This document shows positions 1 through 10,584 of a stretch of 64,000 nt of DNA, piece by piece; position 1 is the first letter of the stretch; each line of letters begins with the position of its first letter. Position numbers and translations under genes: made by a program. The stretch is from Pardosa pseudoannulata (taxonomy: Eukaryota; Arthropoda; Arachnida; Araneae; Lycosidae). The notes under the pieces are model-generated. The model made no database searches, was not told the origin of the DNA, and saw only the letters and a list, made by a program, of their open reading frames with translations. The stretch is from the NCBI GenBank assembly GCA_032207245.1, contig CM063502.1:119390969-119454968 (forward strand), given 5' to 3'.

Positions 1-411
1 ATAATACTATTTATTTATTATACTGTTTTTTAAGCTATTTTTTTATTATACTATTTTTAAGTTATTTATATATTATACAATCTATTAAGGTATTTATTTA
101 TTTTACTATTTGTTAAGCTATTTATTTATTGTACTATTTGCTAAACTTTTTATTTATTGTACTATTTTAAGGGTACTTATTTATTGTTCTTACAATATAA
201 TTAAAATTTTTAAAAATGTTATATTCACACTGTACAAGGGAAGGGTTTTATTAATTTAACTACCTCTCAAACCCTCCTAAATGTATGTCCCTCTAAGAAA
301 TGTTGAGAAAAATTTTTATATATTTTACATTCATAAGGTTCATAGATAACATTTATAAACTAATTTCATTATATTTCAAAAAATTTATGTTTGTGACCTT
401 CAAAGGGTTAA
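1..411. mobile_element. piggyBac-like MITE, left end cut by window edge, with AT minisatellite
   Basis: The right end is CAAAGGGTTAA at about 401..411, matching the AAAGGGTTAA end of the complete relative at 34772..35611. The 240..411 part aligns with 35267..35611: both have a 'caaaccctcctaa' stretch, then 'ataacatttataaacta', then 'gtgacctt.aaagggttaa'. The TTAA at each end and a CCC/GGG terminus are the known signature of piggyBac insertions. Positions 1..175 hold about five loose copies of a roughly 35-bp unit containing 'tatttatttatt.tactattt'; the complete relative has only one, so this copy has expanded. No transposase is visible, so it is non-autonomous. Confidence 0.65.
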
Positions 412-640
412 AGAAATATGTATATCATCTTTATTATATGAGCAGTGCTTCTAAAAACCACTTCTTTTTCTTTTAAAATTTGTGGATAATCCCCGTAATG
501 CAAACATCACCTAACTTTCACTAAAGGTAGGATGTTTACTATGCTTATTGTATTAAAAAAACTTCAAGGTGAATTAGAAATTGTTATTTAGATATTTTTA
601 AAAACTATATAAAATCTGTAGTGTCTCATGGCATTTGTGG

Positions 641-758
<118 letters not shown>

Positions 759-839
759 GGAAAATTCTCAGGGGTTTCAAAACTTAAATCAAGGGTAAAA
801 ATTCCCTTGTCATTTTGCATTCCCCTTTTTAACCCCTAA

Positions 840-1175
840 CTTAAATTGATTACTGGGGCGACAGGTTACGCCCTAAGAGAAGGGGCCTGGCCAATTATAA
901 ACCTACATGGCCCTAGCGGACAATTTAGGAAATTTCGAAATAAAAAGGAGATACACGCTGTCGGAGACAGATTTTTCTAGAGATATTTTCCCACAGATGT
1001 TGACCCAGGTGTTACTTGTCTTGTACATAGAACTTCATGCTAGCTGACCCTTCAGTTTGTCCCTATGATGAAGTGGGAACCCGTCCTTCAAAGTTATCTT
1101 AATAAAGGTCTTTAGCTGAAACGGTATCATTTTTATGACCATGACTGCAACCCCCCATCGAGAAGACAGTCTCAT
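840..1175. other. Unclassified island of moderate GC
   Basis: The base composition is clearly richer in G+C than the flanks. It begins near 'ggggcgacaggttacgccc' and includes a short hairpin-like 'gctgtc.ggagacag' at 957..970. There is no ORF of note, no second copy in the window, and no clear terminal repeat. It may be a repeat fragment, but no family can be named. Confidence 0.3.
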
Positions 1176-1178
1176 TAC

Positions 1179-1203
1179 ATATATATATATAGAGAGAGAG
1201 AGT

Positions 1204-1235
<32 letters not shown>

Positions 1236-1236
1236 A
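1179..1236. repeat. (TA)n-(GA)n microsatellite
   Basis: Five to six TA units run into about 22 imperfect GA units. Confidence 0.95.
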
Positions 1237-1795
1237 ACAATTCTTATTATGCAAAACTATTATATAAAGATAGTATTTTAAATATACAGTATATTTTTAA
1301 ACAACTTATTTAACATTATCAATGCTTTAAAGCAAAGAATTGCATTGTGACCTTCTTAACAATTTCTCAGTAACAGAAAATGAATTCTGAGACACTAAAG
1401 CTACAATTTTAACCTTTGGAACAACGCAATTATTTAAGAATTCGCTAATTTTGACAAGAATGTAAGTGGAATTTTTGCGATTATACAAATTCTAAAGAAT
1501 GATTAGCGTTCCAATTGTGCTAAAATGGGGAGAACAATTTATAAAATTATTTAACATTTTTCGATATTTTTAATTAAATATAAACCAAATATAATATATT
1601 TACAGAGATTTCCAACTTTCAATAAACATGCATGTAATATATTACCTAACCTAAAAGCATCTAAATTATTTTTCCCAATTTTAAGTCCAGTTTGTTTAGA
1701 AGAATATAACATCATTTCAAGAGCTTAATCTCTTCCTTTTTCCTCTCATTGGAGTTTTAATTTGCAACTTTTACACTTTATTCATTTCCAATCTG

Positions 1796-1976
1796 CCGAA
1801 CGCTGGCCGATTGATTAGGCCGCTGATCGTCGGTACCAGAGTTCGTTGGTTCGAATCCCACTATGGCATGGATGTTCGTAGCCGTTTGAAATCGGCTTTA
1901 AGCTGTAGGTCCCGGTCTTATTAGCCCTCGCGTGCAAAACAGTAGACTGTAGCGCTTCAAACCAAACAAAACCAAA
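1796..1976 (+). mobile_element. tRNA-derived SINE
   Basis: The element has a tRNA-like head with an A-box-like 'tggccgattgattagg' near 1804 and a B box 'ggttcgaatccc' near 1848. A shared body follows: 'atggatgttcgtagccg', 'aatcggctttaagc.gtaggtcccggtct' and a tail rich in 'ccaaaccaaa'. The copy at 35290..35463 has the same order of parts. This is the layout of an RNA polymerase III-transcribed SINE mobilised by a LINE. Several changes in the A box suggest it is old. Confidence 0.8.
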
Positions 1977-4190
1977 TCATTTCTAATCTGATGGGATTCG
2001 GTTTCCCAATTCGTACCTTGATTGTTGGTTTTGCTATTTTGAGTGAACAATTGGCCCGCTAATAAAAACTGAAATGCTGAAGTACTTAATTTGCTGGGAA
2101 TATATGCGTCCATCTCTCCTGAAAGAATCTAGTTTATATAAGCTTTCAGCACAAAAATTATCTTTGCATAAAAAAGCTGAAACTCTGTGCGTGAGAAATC
2201 TATTTTTTTTATGTCTCTATTTTTTATGTAACAAATTCAAAGTTTATTTTAGTAATAACTCTGTGCATCTGATTAAGAAATATTTGTAACTTTGAGACGG
2301 AAAGTAATTTAGTATCACCATTTGGGAGGTATTCTATAAGCAATTAGTGTTAACTACAATATTGCAGGAAAGTAAAAATCAGTCAGAAAAATCAAAACAG
2401 TCTTTTCAAACTCTCTATGGAATAACAGGTATGTATGTTTGCGTATATCATAGATAAGTACAAAATGATAAGCAGTTTATCATTTTTAAAAAATTTTATC
2501 GGGTTAGTGATGAATTAATTCAAATGTTGAGGCTTAAAGAAATTACCATTTTCTGGCTCAGTAAAATAAGTCAGAATTTTGAAGAAAAAAAGAGGAATTT
2601 AGTTTTACCTAACATTTTTACGAGATCGGAAAGTAAACAGTTGAATCCATAACAATTTAGCACTCTAGTAAAATAAACTTATAATTTGACATAGTTTTAT
2701 ATTAAAATGAATTATGCATCAGCAATTTCAGCAAGTAAAATATTTCCTCTTCAAGTTATGTCATTTTCAGTATACCGTGTATTAATATAACGAAACAAAA
2801 CTAGAAATTTCGATTTTTTTAAATAAGTTTTTTTCAGTTCTCCAGTATTATAAAAATGATTAATATTAATTTTATAGTTAGATAACTAGAAGAGAAAGCA
2901 ACATGTTTTGAAAATTATTTACGTTACAAAGTTAAAGAAATCTAAAAATAATTCCTCCAAAGAATTTCCCTCGCGTAAATAAGATTTCCCAAGGGATGCA
3001 CTCTTTCTTCACTCCTTCAAATAATTATGTAATAGTATTCTAGGCAAGGATAATTCGACGAAATTCTTAATATTTCTTCTCGTAAAATTTTCAGAATAAG
3101 TAATTACTGATTGCCATTTCTGTTATTCACCGCGTAATTTTTTCCAGAAGAAAAATATCTGTATATGCCTGAGTCATTTACCTGCCATTAATATTATTAT
3201 TATTACTATCACCACTGTAATTATTAATACTAGTATAGATCTTTTGCCTGTTAACACTGTGACGAAAAAAATATAAAGTAGTGAGATCCAAAAGAAATTT
3301 ATGATCAGATGTGAGATTATAAAATTAGCCGTTAGGTGAATTTCTCAGAGATTTAAATTTTTCAACAATAGTTTTTCAATACATTGTTAATTTTTAAAAA
3401 ATAATGTCGTTTTTATAATAAAATACATAAAAATTAAATTAAACAGTACGTAGAATAACAAACTAATGTAATTTAATAGGTACACAGATATAGTTTGAAT
3501 AAATATGAATAATTTTATATTCATTGTCTAATTTATTACTGGACTGTTGTTAAGTACGTTTACAAATGAAAAAGTATTTTTTTTTATTATTATTTGGACA
3601 CCTTTTTGACCACGCAAACCTGCGTGATTGAATGTGGATTCGAATTTCTTGAATTTCAGCTGAGTTTCAATTTTATTTTATCTTGACTTAATGTTTATTA
3701 ATTTTAATATATTTTCTTATAGCATAATAATGTTCAACTGAATTATCCTTATTAATTATTCTTAATTAATAATCCTTGGCTAGATCGTGAACTTGGGAAA
3801 TATTTAAAAAAATTTAAACTGTATATGAAATGAAAGCTGTTTGCTTATTTCGAAGGGAATTCTGAGCGAATGTCTCCTCCTTGCAGTCTTGCTGAGTAGA
3901 AGAGATGGACAAAGAAATAAATACAATCAAATTATCGTAGTTTATTCATGTTTACTCTTACGAACGAAACTGTTCTCAAACAATGTACATCTGTTTAAAT
4001 ACTTGTTGTACCAACCAATGAGCAATCACCTACAAGTCACATGGAGGATGTAACTTAAGCATCAGAATCTATTTTTAGCAATGCAACCGGAAGGAATCCA
4101 CAAGGGAACATTCGAGAACATTCGCTAGGGTTGCTAGAAATGAATACTGAAAAGACAGAATCGGAACAGAAAGAGATAAAAATATAATTG
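1977..4190. other. AT-rich intergenic DNA, nothing recognised
   Basis: There are only short chance ORFs (up to about 71 codons) with no domain, splice context or second copy. A run of ATT trinucleotides lies near 3189..3225. Confidence 0.5.
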
Positions 4191-4191
<1 letters not shown>

Positions 4192-4241
<50 letters not shown>

Positions 4242-4245
4242 TATG
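4192..4245. repeat. (TA)n microsatellite
   Basis: About 22 uninterrupted TA units are followed by a short interrupted tail. Confidence 0.95.
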
Positions 4246-4565
4246 GCACTGACTAATGGTTAAGGCATGGAAGACATATTTGATTTCATATATAAAAACT
4301 TCTTTATTGTAATACTTCTGTCCATAGCTATTCCATTTAGATATCCTTTGTTCTCATAATTGGTCACGACAAGCGTGGAGGATGTTATCAACCTGAGTTT
4401 CCGCTCAGAAGTGTCTCTTTTGGGGCTGATACCTAAGCAAATTCTTATGTCTGCTTCTACGTCAACTTTTTTTACTCTGTATAGTTCCTCTAGCTTGTGT
4501 TTCTTTCTCCTATTACGTTATCGTTAATGAGTTCTAACTATTTTTAATTATAAATCGCTTAATTC

Positions 4566-4964
<399 letters not shown>

Positions 4965-4968
<4 letters not shown>

Positions 4969-5198
4969 GGGGTCCCACTAAATGACACTAGAGTTCGGAG
5001 TACCACTTCATCTCTTTATTTAAATCTCATCCCACACTACTCTACAATGGCGTCTCACATTGGCGCCCAACTTCTAACAAAGGCAGGTTTTACTGCTTCG
5101 AGGAGCTGCAGGTCTGACTGTGGAAAGTGTATACTGCTCTCTGCCCAGATCACTGCGCGTGAGCCGTATTTATGTGTCTAACTCCTCATGTCGCGACA
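4965..5198 (-). mobile_element. Probable 234-bp solo LTR
   Basis: Read on the minus strand, it starts TGTCGCGACATGAG and ends GGGACCCCGACA, so the ends have the TG..CA and TGTCG..CGACA pattern of an LTR. Inside are a TATA-like 'cataaatac' and, near the 3' end, 'aataaa', in the order expected of an LTR promoter followed by a poly(A) signal. The length suits a Ty3/gypsy-type LTR. No clear 5-bp target duplication is visible because one flank is TA microsatellite. No internal retroelement region lies beside it. Confidence 0.55.
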
Positions 5199-5257
5199 CT
5201 CTCAATAAAAGAATCCCTAATTAAAATCTCTTAAAATTAATCTACATTTTAAATCCT

Positions 5258-5258
<1 letters not shown>

Positions 5259-5352
<94 letters not shown>
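5259..5352. repeat. (TA)n microsatellite
   Basis: About 46 TA units without interruption. Confidence 0.95.
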
Positions 5353-5355
<3 letters not shown>

Positions 5356-5380
5356 AGAATAGTATATATATATATATATA

Positions 5381-5416
5381 TAATTTTACACAATATCTTA
5401 TCTAAGTATGCTATCT
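5381..5416 (-). repeat. Right arm of the 36-bp inverted repeat
   Basis: This is the reverse complement of 4787..4822. It lies directly after a short TA tract, as the left arm lies directly before one. Confidence 0.85.
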
Positions 5417-5546
5417 ATTTATGGTTATTTTGAGTTAACAGGGACAGAAAATCCAGGTCAAACTAGAGCGCAATATCCAGGAAATCTAATTAAGCCATCC
5501 TTCCAAAGGTGGTCATGTGGTAGTTGTAACATTCCCATAAAAATTG

Positions 5547-5548
<2 letters not shown>

Positions 5549-5634
<86 letters not shown>

Positions 5635-5645
5635 TATATATGTAA
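5549..5645. repeat. (TA)n microsatellite, two blocks
   Basis: Two TA runs are separated by 'gtattatatatt'. An ORF of Ile-Tyr repeats across it is an artefact. Confidence 0.93.
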
Positions 5646-6829
5646 GGATTTCTGTATTAATATTGAGATATGAGTTGAAGTGAAATCCACCCCTTACACA
5701 CGCTCACACACATAGAATATTTCTCACTACGCCTCTGCGTCCATCTTCTAAAAAAAGAATTTTTTAATTTAAAAGCAACAACACTAAAGTAGTGTTTCAT
5801 ACAGTTCATTTTCATTCACGCAGTGCATTATTTAACTTTCTTTTGAATGACTTATACAGAATATTAAAATTTCAGATAAACTAAATAACATTGATCGCTA
5901 CCTCCATAAGCATCCGAATAAAAGCAAACTTTTATAGATCACAAACATTCACCTCTGATCGGTTAAGTAAGTATTTAACTTTTCAGCATCAACTCGGCGA
6001 CAGTTTTTAAAGCATCGAACAGAAAAGCGAGATTTACGGCAAATCGTTCAGAAAATTCATTAAAGCGCAGCTACGTTTTCTTCGGTTCCGCATTTTGTAG
6101 ACTAGCTTTTGATCTTTAGGATGACTTGCGCAATCATTCTCTTAAGCTTTATGTGGAATCGAAAAAGGGAGAAAAAGATAACAGGAACCGGAGAAAATAT
6201 TGCCGGTAAAAAAAGGGCAAAGCAATGATAGTGAATGTTATCTATTCTAGGCATGGCTGAATGTAAACCCTGTGCACCTCAGGCTATATTTCGATTGATC
6301 TTGTCGAAAAGTCTTCTAACTTATTTTACTTTTCGGACGGAACTGAAACTCAATAGTTGAAGACAAACTGTTAAGAACGTAAAATTATTACTTATAGTTA
6401 AAGGAAAGTATAGTTGATACTATGGGTAATAAATAATTTATACTTTTTAAATTTATATTTTCTTGTTTAGTTAAGAAACCTTTCAGAATTTCTTTCTGTC
6501 AAATTTATATCGTGGAGTAATTTTTAGTGAAATGAAATAAAACTTGAATTGATTAACGAAAGAAGTATCAAAATGAAGTTAATAGAACCGGAAAAATATA
6601 ATGAGGAGTAATCTAACAGTAAGTCAAACTGAGATGAAAAAGAAGATTTTTTGTAACATTAGAAATGAAATATATATATTAGGAAGGTAATAACTTTTTC
6701 TCTAGAATGATTAAAAGAATTTCAAATACATTAAGTAATGTAAAAGTAATATATTTCGGCTTAAATTTTACATGCCACTACTGACACTTTAGAATTTTCC
6801 AATAATTAAGAAGTACAACTGCCGTGTAG
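5646..6829. other. Intergenic DNA, nothing recognised
   Basis: There are no repeat copies, ORFs of note or splice-framed coding segments. The part 5990..6260 is a little less AT-rich than its surroundings, but no feature could be defined. Confidence 0.4.
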
Positions 6830-7922
6830 TCCTCGTTTATATTGGAGTATCAACCTGTTATCAAATGTATAGTGGTGATTTATTTTTAATTGCGTTGTGT
6901 TACGTATTTTTGTACTAAATTTAACCACAGGTTCTGAGAACCTGCAGACATAAAAATGAAAATAAACTAACAGCTAAATTGACAGCAACCGAGACTAGCT
7001 TAATATTAAAAAAAAAGTAAATTTATTATAATATATATACATCTATTTACATATAAAACTGATGCAAATTTTCATAAAATAAGCTTTGACAACATCTTCT
7101 AATTTAGTTCTGACAAATTTTTTATATACTTAAGTAATTTTGTAAATAAATAGAGGACCTAATCTCAATTTCAAAAATGTATGTAAATGTGGGGTACCTT
7201 TGTGGGTCTAAAATGTTGGGCCCGGAACACTTCTGGTTGAAGGGTATCTATGGCTGATCAGGAGAGAGAATGTATATATCATCCGTTGGTCTCGTCAGGG
7301 GCTTCCTCCTGAGTCTTTGGGGTGCGGCCGTACTATTTGGTGCAGAAACACTTCCTGTCGGACTTGGCAGGATTCTCCTAGTCTGGACTATCGAGCACCT
7401 TCTCTTCTGGACTCACGAACAACTTCCGTCGGACCCGACTGGACTCCCGACTTTCGAACACTTTCTTTTGGGACCTTCGAACCTCTTCTCCGGGACCTCC
7501 GAACCATTTTCTCATCTTTTAGATTTTTCATATTTAATTATTTCAACCTTGTCCCCTCTTCCTTCTTGTCGTCCAATCGGGATAGTTGTAAGAATTTCAT
7601 TAGCCTGCTTCAACCCCGCCTTGAGACCGCCAAAGTGCCAAACCTTATCCCTTCTAATTGGGCACTGTCCCTTAGAGACTCATAAATACTCCACAAAGGT
7701 ACATTCTTATTTAATGTCAAGTACGGAGACGGGATTCTAATCTGGGACTGGGATCAGAACCCCACCCGAGACCACCGTACAAGACAAACATATCCGTTGA
7801 ATAGAAATTTATGGTCCTCCATCTCTTTACAAAGATGTGATGAGGTCAGATTTAGATCCCGAACATTTTACTTCTTGTATGAATGAATCAATTATATAAC
7901 AGATCTAAATCGCCTCATCACA
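6830..7922 (+). mobile_element. Solo LTR, family 1, copy 1 (about 1.09 kb)
   Basis: It aligns end to end with 57731..58797 and 60617..61693. It starts TGCCGTGTAGTCCTCG and ends TCGCCTCATCACA, giving TG..CA termini. The first 40 percent is AT-rich and the centre is GC-richer and shared by all three copies ('ttgggcccggaacacttctg', 'gtctttggggtgcgg'). The flanking 5-mers acaac and aacat do not match, so either the target duplication has decayed or an end is off by a few bases. There is no internal region, so it is probably left by LTR-LTR recombination. Long overlapping ORFs inside (7270..7740 and 7317..7685) lie in the non-coding LTR and match no protein. Confidence 0.8.
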
Positions 7923-8494
7923 AACATCACTTCTCTTTACTGCAGAAAATTTTATTTTCGCCCAACAGTATAAATAATGAATTGTGTCAATATAAATGCA
8001 AAAGTAACCGAAATTACAAACAGATCACCTACAGATCACCTACAGATCAAACTACAGTGGACTCCGCTTAATGTGATCGCGGTTATTGTTATCAACCATT
8101 TTTTGTTATCGAAATTACTTGATCCTGATTTTCTTTATTTATTTGTATGTTAAAATTATTGCTTTATGTGAACGTTGCATCGGTCAACGTTATCAGTTTT
8201 CGAACCTTATTTTAACTGTCAAAGGAATATTCACAATGTATTCAGAAGGAACCCAAACTTTTCTTTCCCTTCGTTCCTGTTTTAATTTCCGAGAATTCTC
8301 CCTCTTCCACCAAAGGAAGTGGGGAATGATCAAAGGAGTTTGGTATTACACGTTCATGTAATTTTTCAGAAATACGCACACCCTGCTGGTAGTCAATGGT
8401 TGTCAGATAAGCAGAAGGTAACACATTCTAATAGGAAATGAGAGGGAGCGTATTCACAAATTATGCCTTGCTCGTATACATGCAGCTTGTCGAT

Positions 8495-8665
8495 ATGGAA
8501 GCCAGAAAGAGTATTGATTTAACATTAAAACAAAAGGTCAAAAATTTAAATCGTTATGACAGGTTACCAAAAATGAGTCAGCGCAATGCTGCAGCGCAGT
8601 TGAACATTTCTCAGCCTAGGAACTGCATTGAAAGTGTTAAAACGTGGAGTACAACACAGCTCTGA
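8495..8665 (+). pseudogene. Tigger/pogo transposase N-terminal helix-turn-helix fragment
   Basis: From the ATG at 8495 the 56 residues include RKSIDLTLKQKVKNLNRYD and, further on, SQRNAAAQLNISQ. This is the pattern of the CENP-B/psq-type helix-turn-helix that opens Tigger and pogo transposases ('..LTLKEKV.ii...e.G.sq..iA..lgIs.stV..i'). The frame stops at 8665, far short of a full transposase of several hundred residues. It lies in the plus orientation inside the Tigger inverted repeats, as expected. An upstream ATG at 8438 would extend the frame but adds nothing family-like. Confidence 0.7.
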
Positions 8666-8782
8666 TGACTTTAAAAAACATTATGATTACGAATAATTTA
8701 TCAATGAGCTTCTTAGAAAAAATTGTAGATAGTCAAAAATTGTAGACAGCATGTTGTAATGTACATACAACCTATACACCAG

Positions 8783-9513
8783 TGTTCGTTACAAGGGGGA
8801 AACACAGAATGACTATAATACTTTATATTGAGATTCACACATTTATTCTATACATTTATTTACAAATAGATCCTTGGTTATCATAATCATCCATTATTTA
8901 TATCTTCTATTTACACTATAATTATCACACATCTCTTTATAACGAATTATTATTATTAACAGAGGCCTGCGTTAAATGACTGTAAATATTATTTTATAAA
9001 TTACCTCCATTAAAGTCACAGGGGAGCAGGCAGGGGCTTTCCTCACGGGCGTACGGGACGAGTTGGTGATGGTGAGCGGTGCGGTGTCGGTCCGGGCGCA
9101 CGGGACGAGCAGGTGCTAGTGGATCCTTGTCCCACTTTTCTCGACTCCCCACTTCTTCTTCGACTCCTCGCTCTCACTACGTTTTCAAACCCCTCACCTC
9201 GGTCCCAACGCCAACTTTTTTCTTCTTATCCAATCCCTTGTCTTCGGGAAATTTTCCCACATCAAATGCCCTTCGGGAGTACAGGTGGGCTCATTAAAGT
9301 AGCCCCTTTTTGTTCAAGCTGACATTACTTTTTAGCCCCTGCTCCCATAACTCACGCTTACAGCTCTGTGCGAGCTTGACCGTTACGCTGCCATTCCGTG
9401 ATCTATCTTCTCTGCAGGGGTCCCTAAACTTGACGTGAACAATTGGAGTCCTAAATACCTCTAGCGGCTATGCATGCACGTGCAGACCACCGTGGGAAAG
9501 TACCTCGGTACAC
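8783..9513 (+). mobile_element. GC-rich LTR-like block (family 2), boundaries uncertain
   Basis: It has an AT-rich first part and then a strongly GC-richer part from about 9015, the same layout as the family 1 LTRs, with comparable pyrimidine-rich stretches ('cttcttatccaatcccttgt'). Tentative ends are TGTTCGTTACAAG and CCTCGGTACA. The flanking bases do not give a clean target duplication. It is the only copy in the window. Two overlapping ORFs of 69..72 codons inside (9079..9297 and 9113..9322) have no recognisable product. Confidence 0.4.
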
Positions 9514-9556
9514 AGCAATTGATCAATTTTTTAATTATATATATAATTCTTATGTT

Positions 9557-10401
9557 TTAACCCATATTGGACCGCTGTCCTTTAAACAGGACAGCAAATA
9601 AAATTCTATTTAATAATAAAGTTATAATTATTTTTTGAGTGGATTTTATTTTAACACCTTTAAAATAGACAAACTTTAGCATAGTAGCAAAAAAACTGAG
9701 AAATCAAATTATATTGTACTGTAAAACTTATTTTCATCAACCTCTTAAAAATTGTCATTTTTTAATCTTTAATTTTATATTTATTATTATTATTTTTTTA
9801 AACATTGTGGATGTTACTTCTAGTTTAAAAACAGAGCTAATAATGTAGCTGAAAGTTTTTGTTGAAAAATATATTTTACATGTGTATTTTGTAAGTATAA
9901 AAAAGGTGCCCTGATATTAAGACGACTGTCCAATCCCGATTATTTTTCTATGAATTCGATATTGCATTGATAGCACACATTCTTTTCTTATCTTTCAATA
10001 AAAACCAGTTCAAACACCTGTTCACTCACCTGGACACAACAAGGGGTAAATAGATGTCTATTCTATTCAGAAAACTGGAGATTTTTTGCAAGATAAACTT
10101 ACTCTCTTACTGCCAGTTCAATAACTGCAAGAGAAAACCTACAACAGTATGCTTAAAATGTAATGTTGGACTTTGTTTTGACTGTTTCCCCAAATTTCAT
10201 CTATGAATCAGTGATATTTGTTAAGTTTTAGTAGTGTAATGGACCGTTGTCCTATTTATAGAACAGCCAATTACATAAGAAATTAAAAATATTTTTTTCA
10301 AAATTTTGGTTTTATATACTTAGTTACACAATATTAATGATATGGATTAAGTTTTAATAACTTACAGAAACATTTAGTTGGTGTGGTACAATATGGGTTA
10401 A
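9557..10401 (+). mobile_element. piggyBac-type element with transposase remnant, nested in Tigger
   Basis: It is bounded by TTAA (9557..9560 and 10398..10401), with TTAACCCATATTGGAC at the left and the near-complement GTACAATATGGGTTAA at the right. Just inside the left end is a hairpin, 'gctgtcctttaaacaggacagc'. A 577-bp relative lies at 39676..40252. The extra internal sequence here holds the piggyBac transposase C-terminal cysteine domain at 10111..10206, so this copy is closer to the parent than the MITE. It is too short to hold an intact transposase. Confidence 0.85.
10111..10206 (+). pseudogene. piggyBac transposase C-terminal cysteine-rich domain, fragment
   Basis: Thirty codons from 10111 read CQFNNCKRKPTTVCLKC, continue NVGLCFDCFPKFH, and a stop follows two codons later (TGA at 10204..10206). 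The spacing Cx4C..Cx2C..LCx2CF..H is that of the cross-brace zinc domain that ends piggyBac transposases and helps bind the transposon end. It lies near the right end of a TTAA-flanked element on the matching strand. The catalytic DDD part is missing. Confidence 0.8.
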
Positions 10402-10584
10402 AGGATAATATAGAGAACATAAATATAAGGTGAGTTTTTTCATTTTATTTTGAAATTTAGTACTTGTGAATTAAAGGAGGGCGTAAATTTATCTAATTTT
10501 GAATATCGTTTATTGTTATCAATCTGTTATTGTTATCAAAATCACGGTATCCCAAACTGATAACATTAAGCGGAGTCCACTGTA

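Larger units (their letters stand above)
8055..10582 (+). mobile_element. Tigger/pogo-type DNA transposon, interrupted by other elements
   Basis: The termini are inverted repeats: CAGTGGACTCCGCTTAATGT at 8055 and its complement ending at 10582, with one mismatch in the first 24 bp. TA dinucleotides flank both sides (8053..8054 and 10583..10584), the known target of the pogo/Tc1-mariner group. An N-terminal transposase fragment is at 8495..8665. The centre carries a piggyBac element (9557..10401) and a GC-rich LTR-like block (about 8783..9513), so only about 900 bp is original element. The catalytic DDE part was not found, so it is inactive. Confidence 0.85.

Noticed and set aside
5050..5075. 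'ttggcgcccaac' resembles a retroelement primer-binding site on the plus strand
   Set aside because: Read on the plus strand it would leave an LTR of under 100 bp; the minus-strand reading gives a coherent 234-bp LTR with promoter and poly(A) signals in order.
7270..7740. 156-codon ORF, the second longest frame in the window, and the overlapping 122-codon ORF
   Set aside because: They lie inside a solo LTR that occurs three times; the frames differ between copies and match no protein family.
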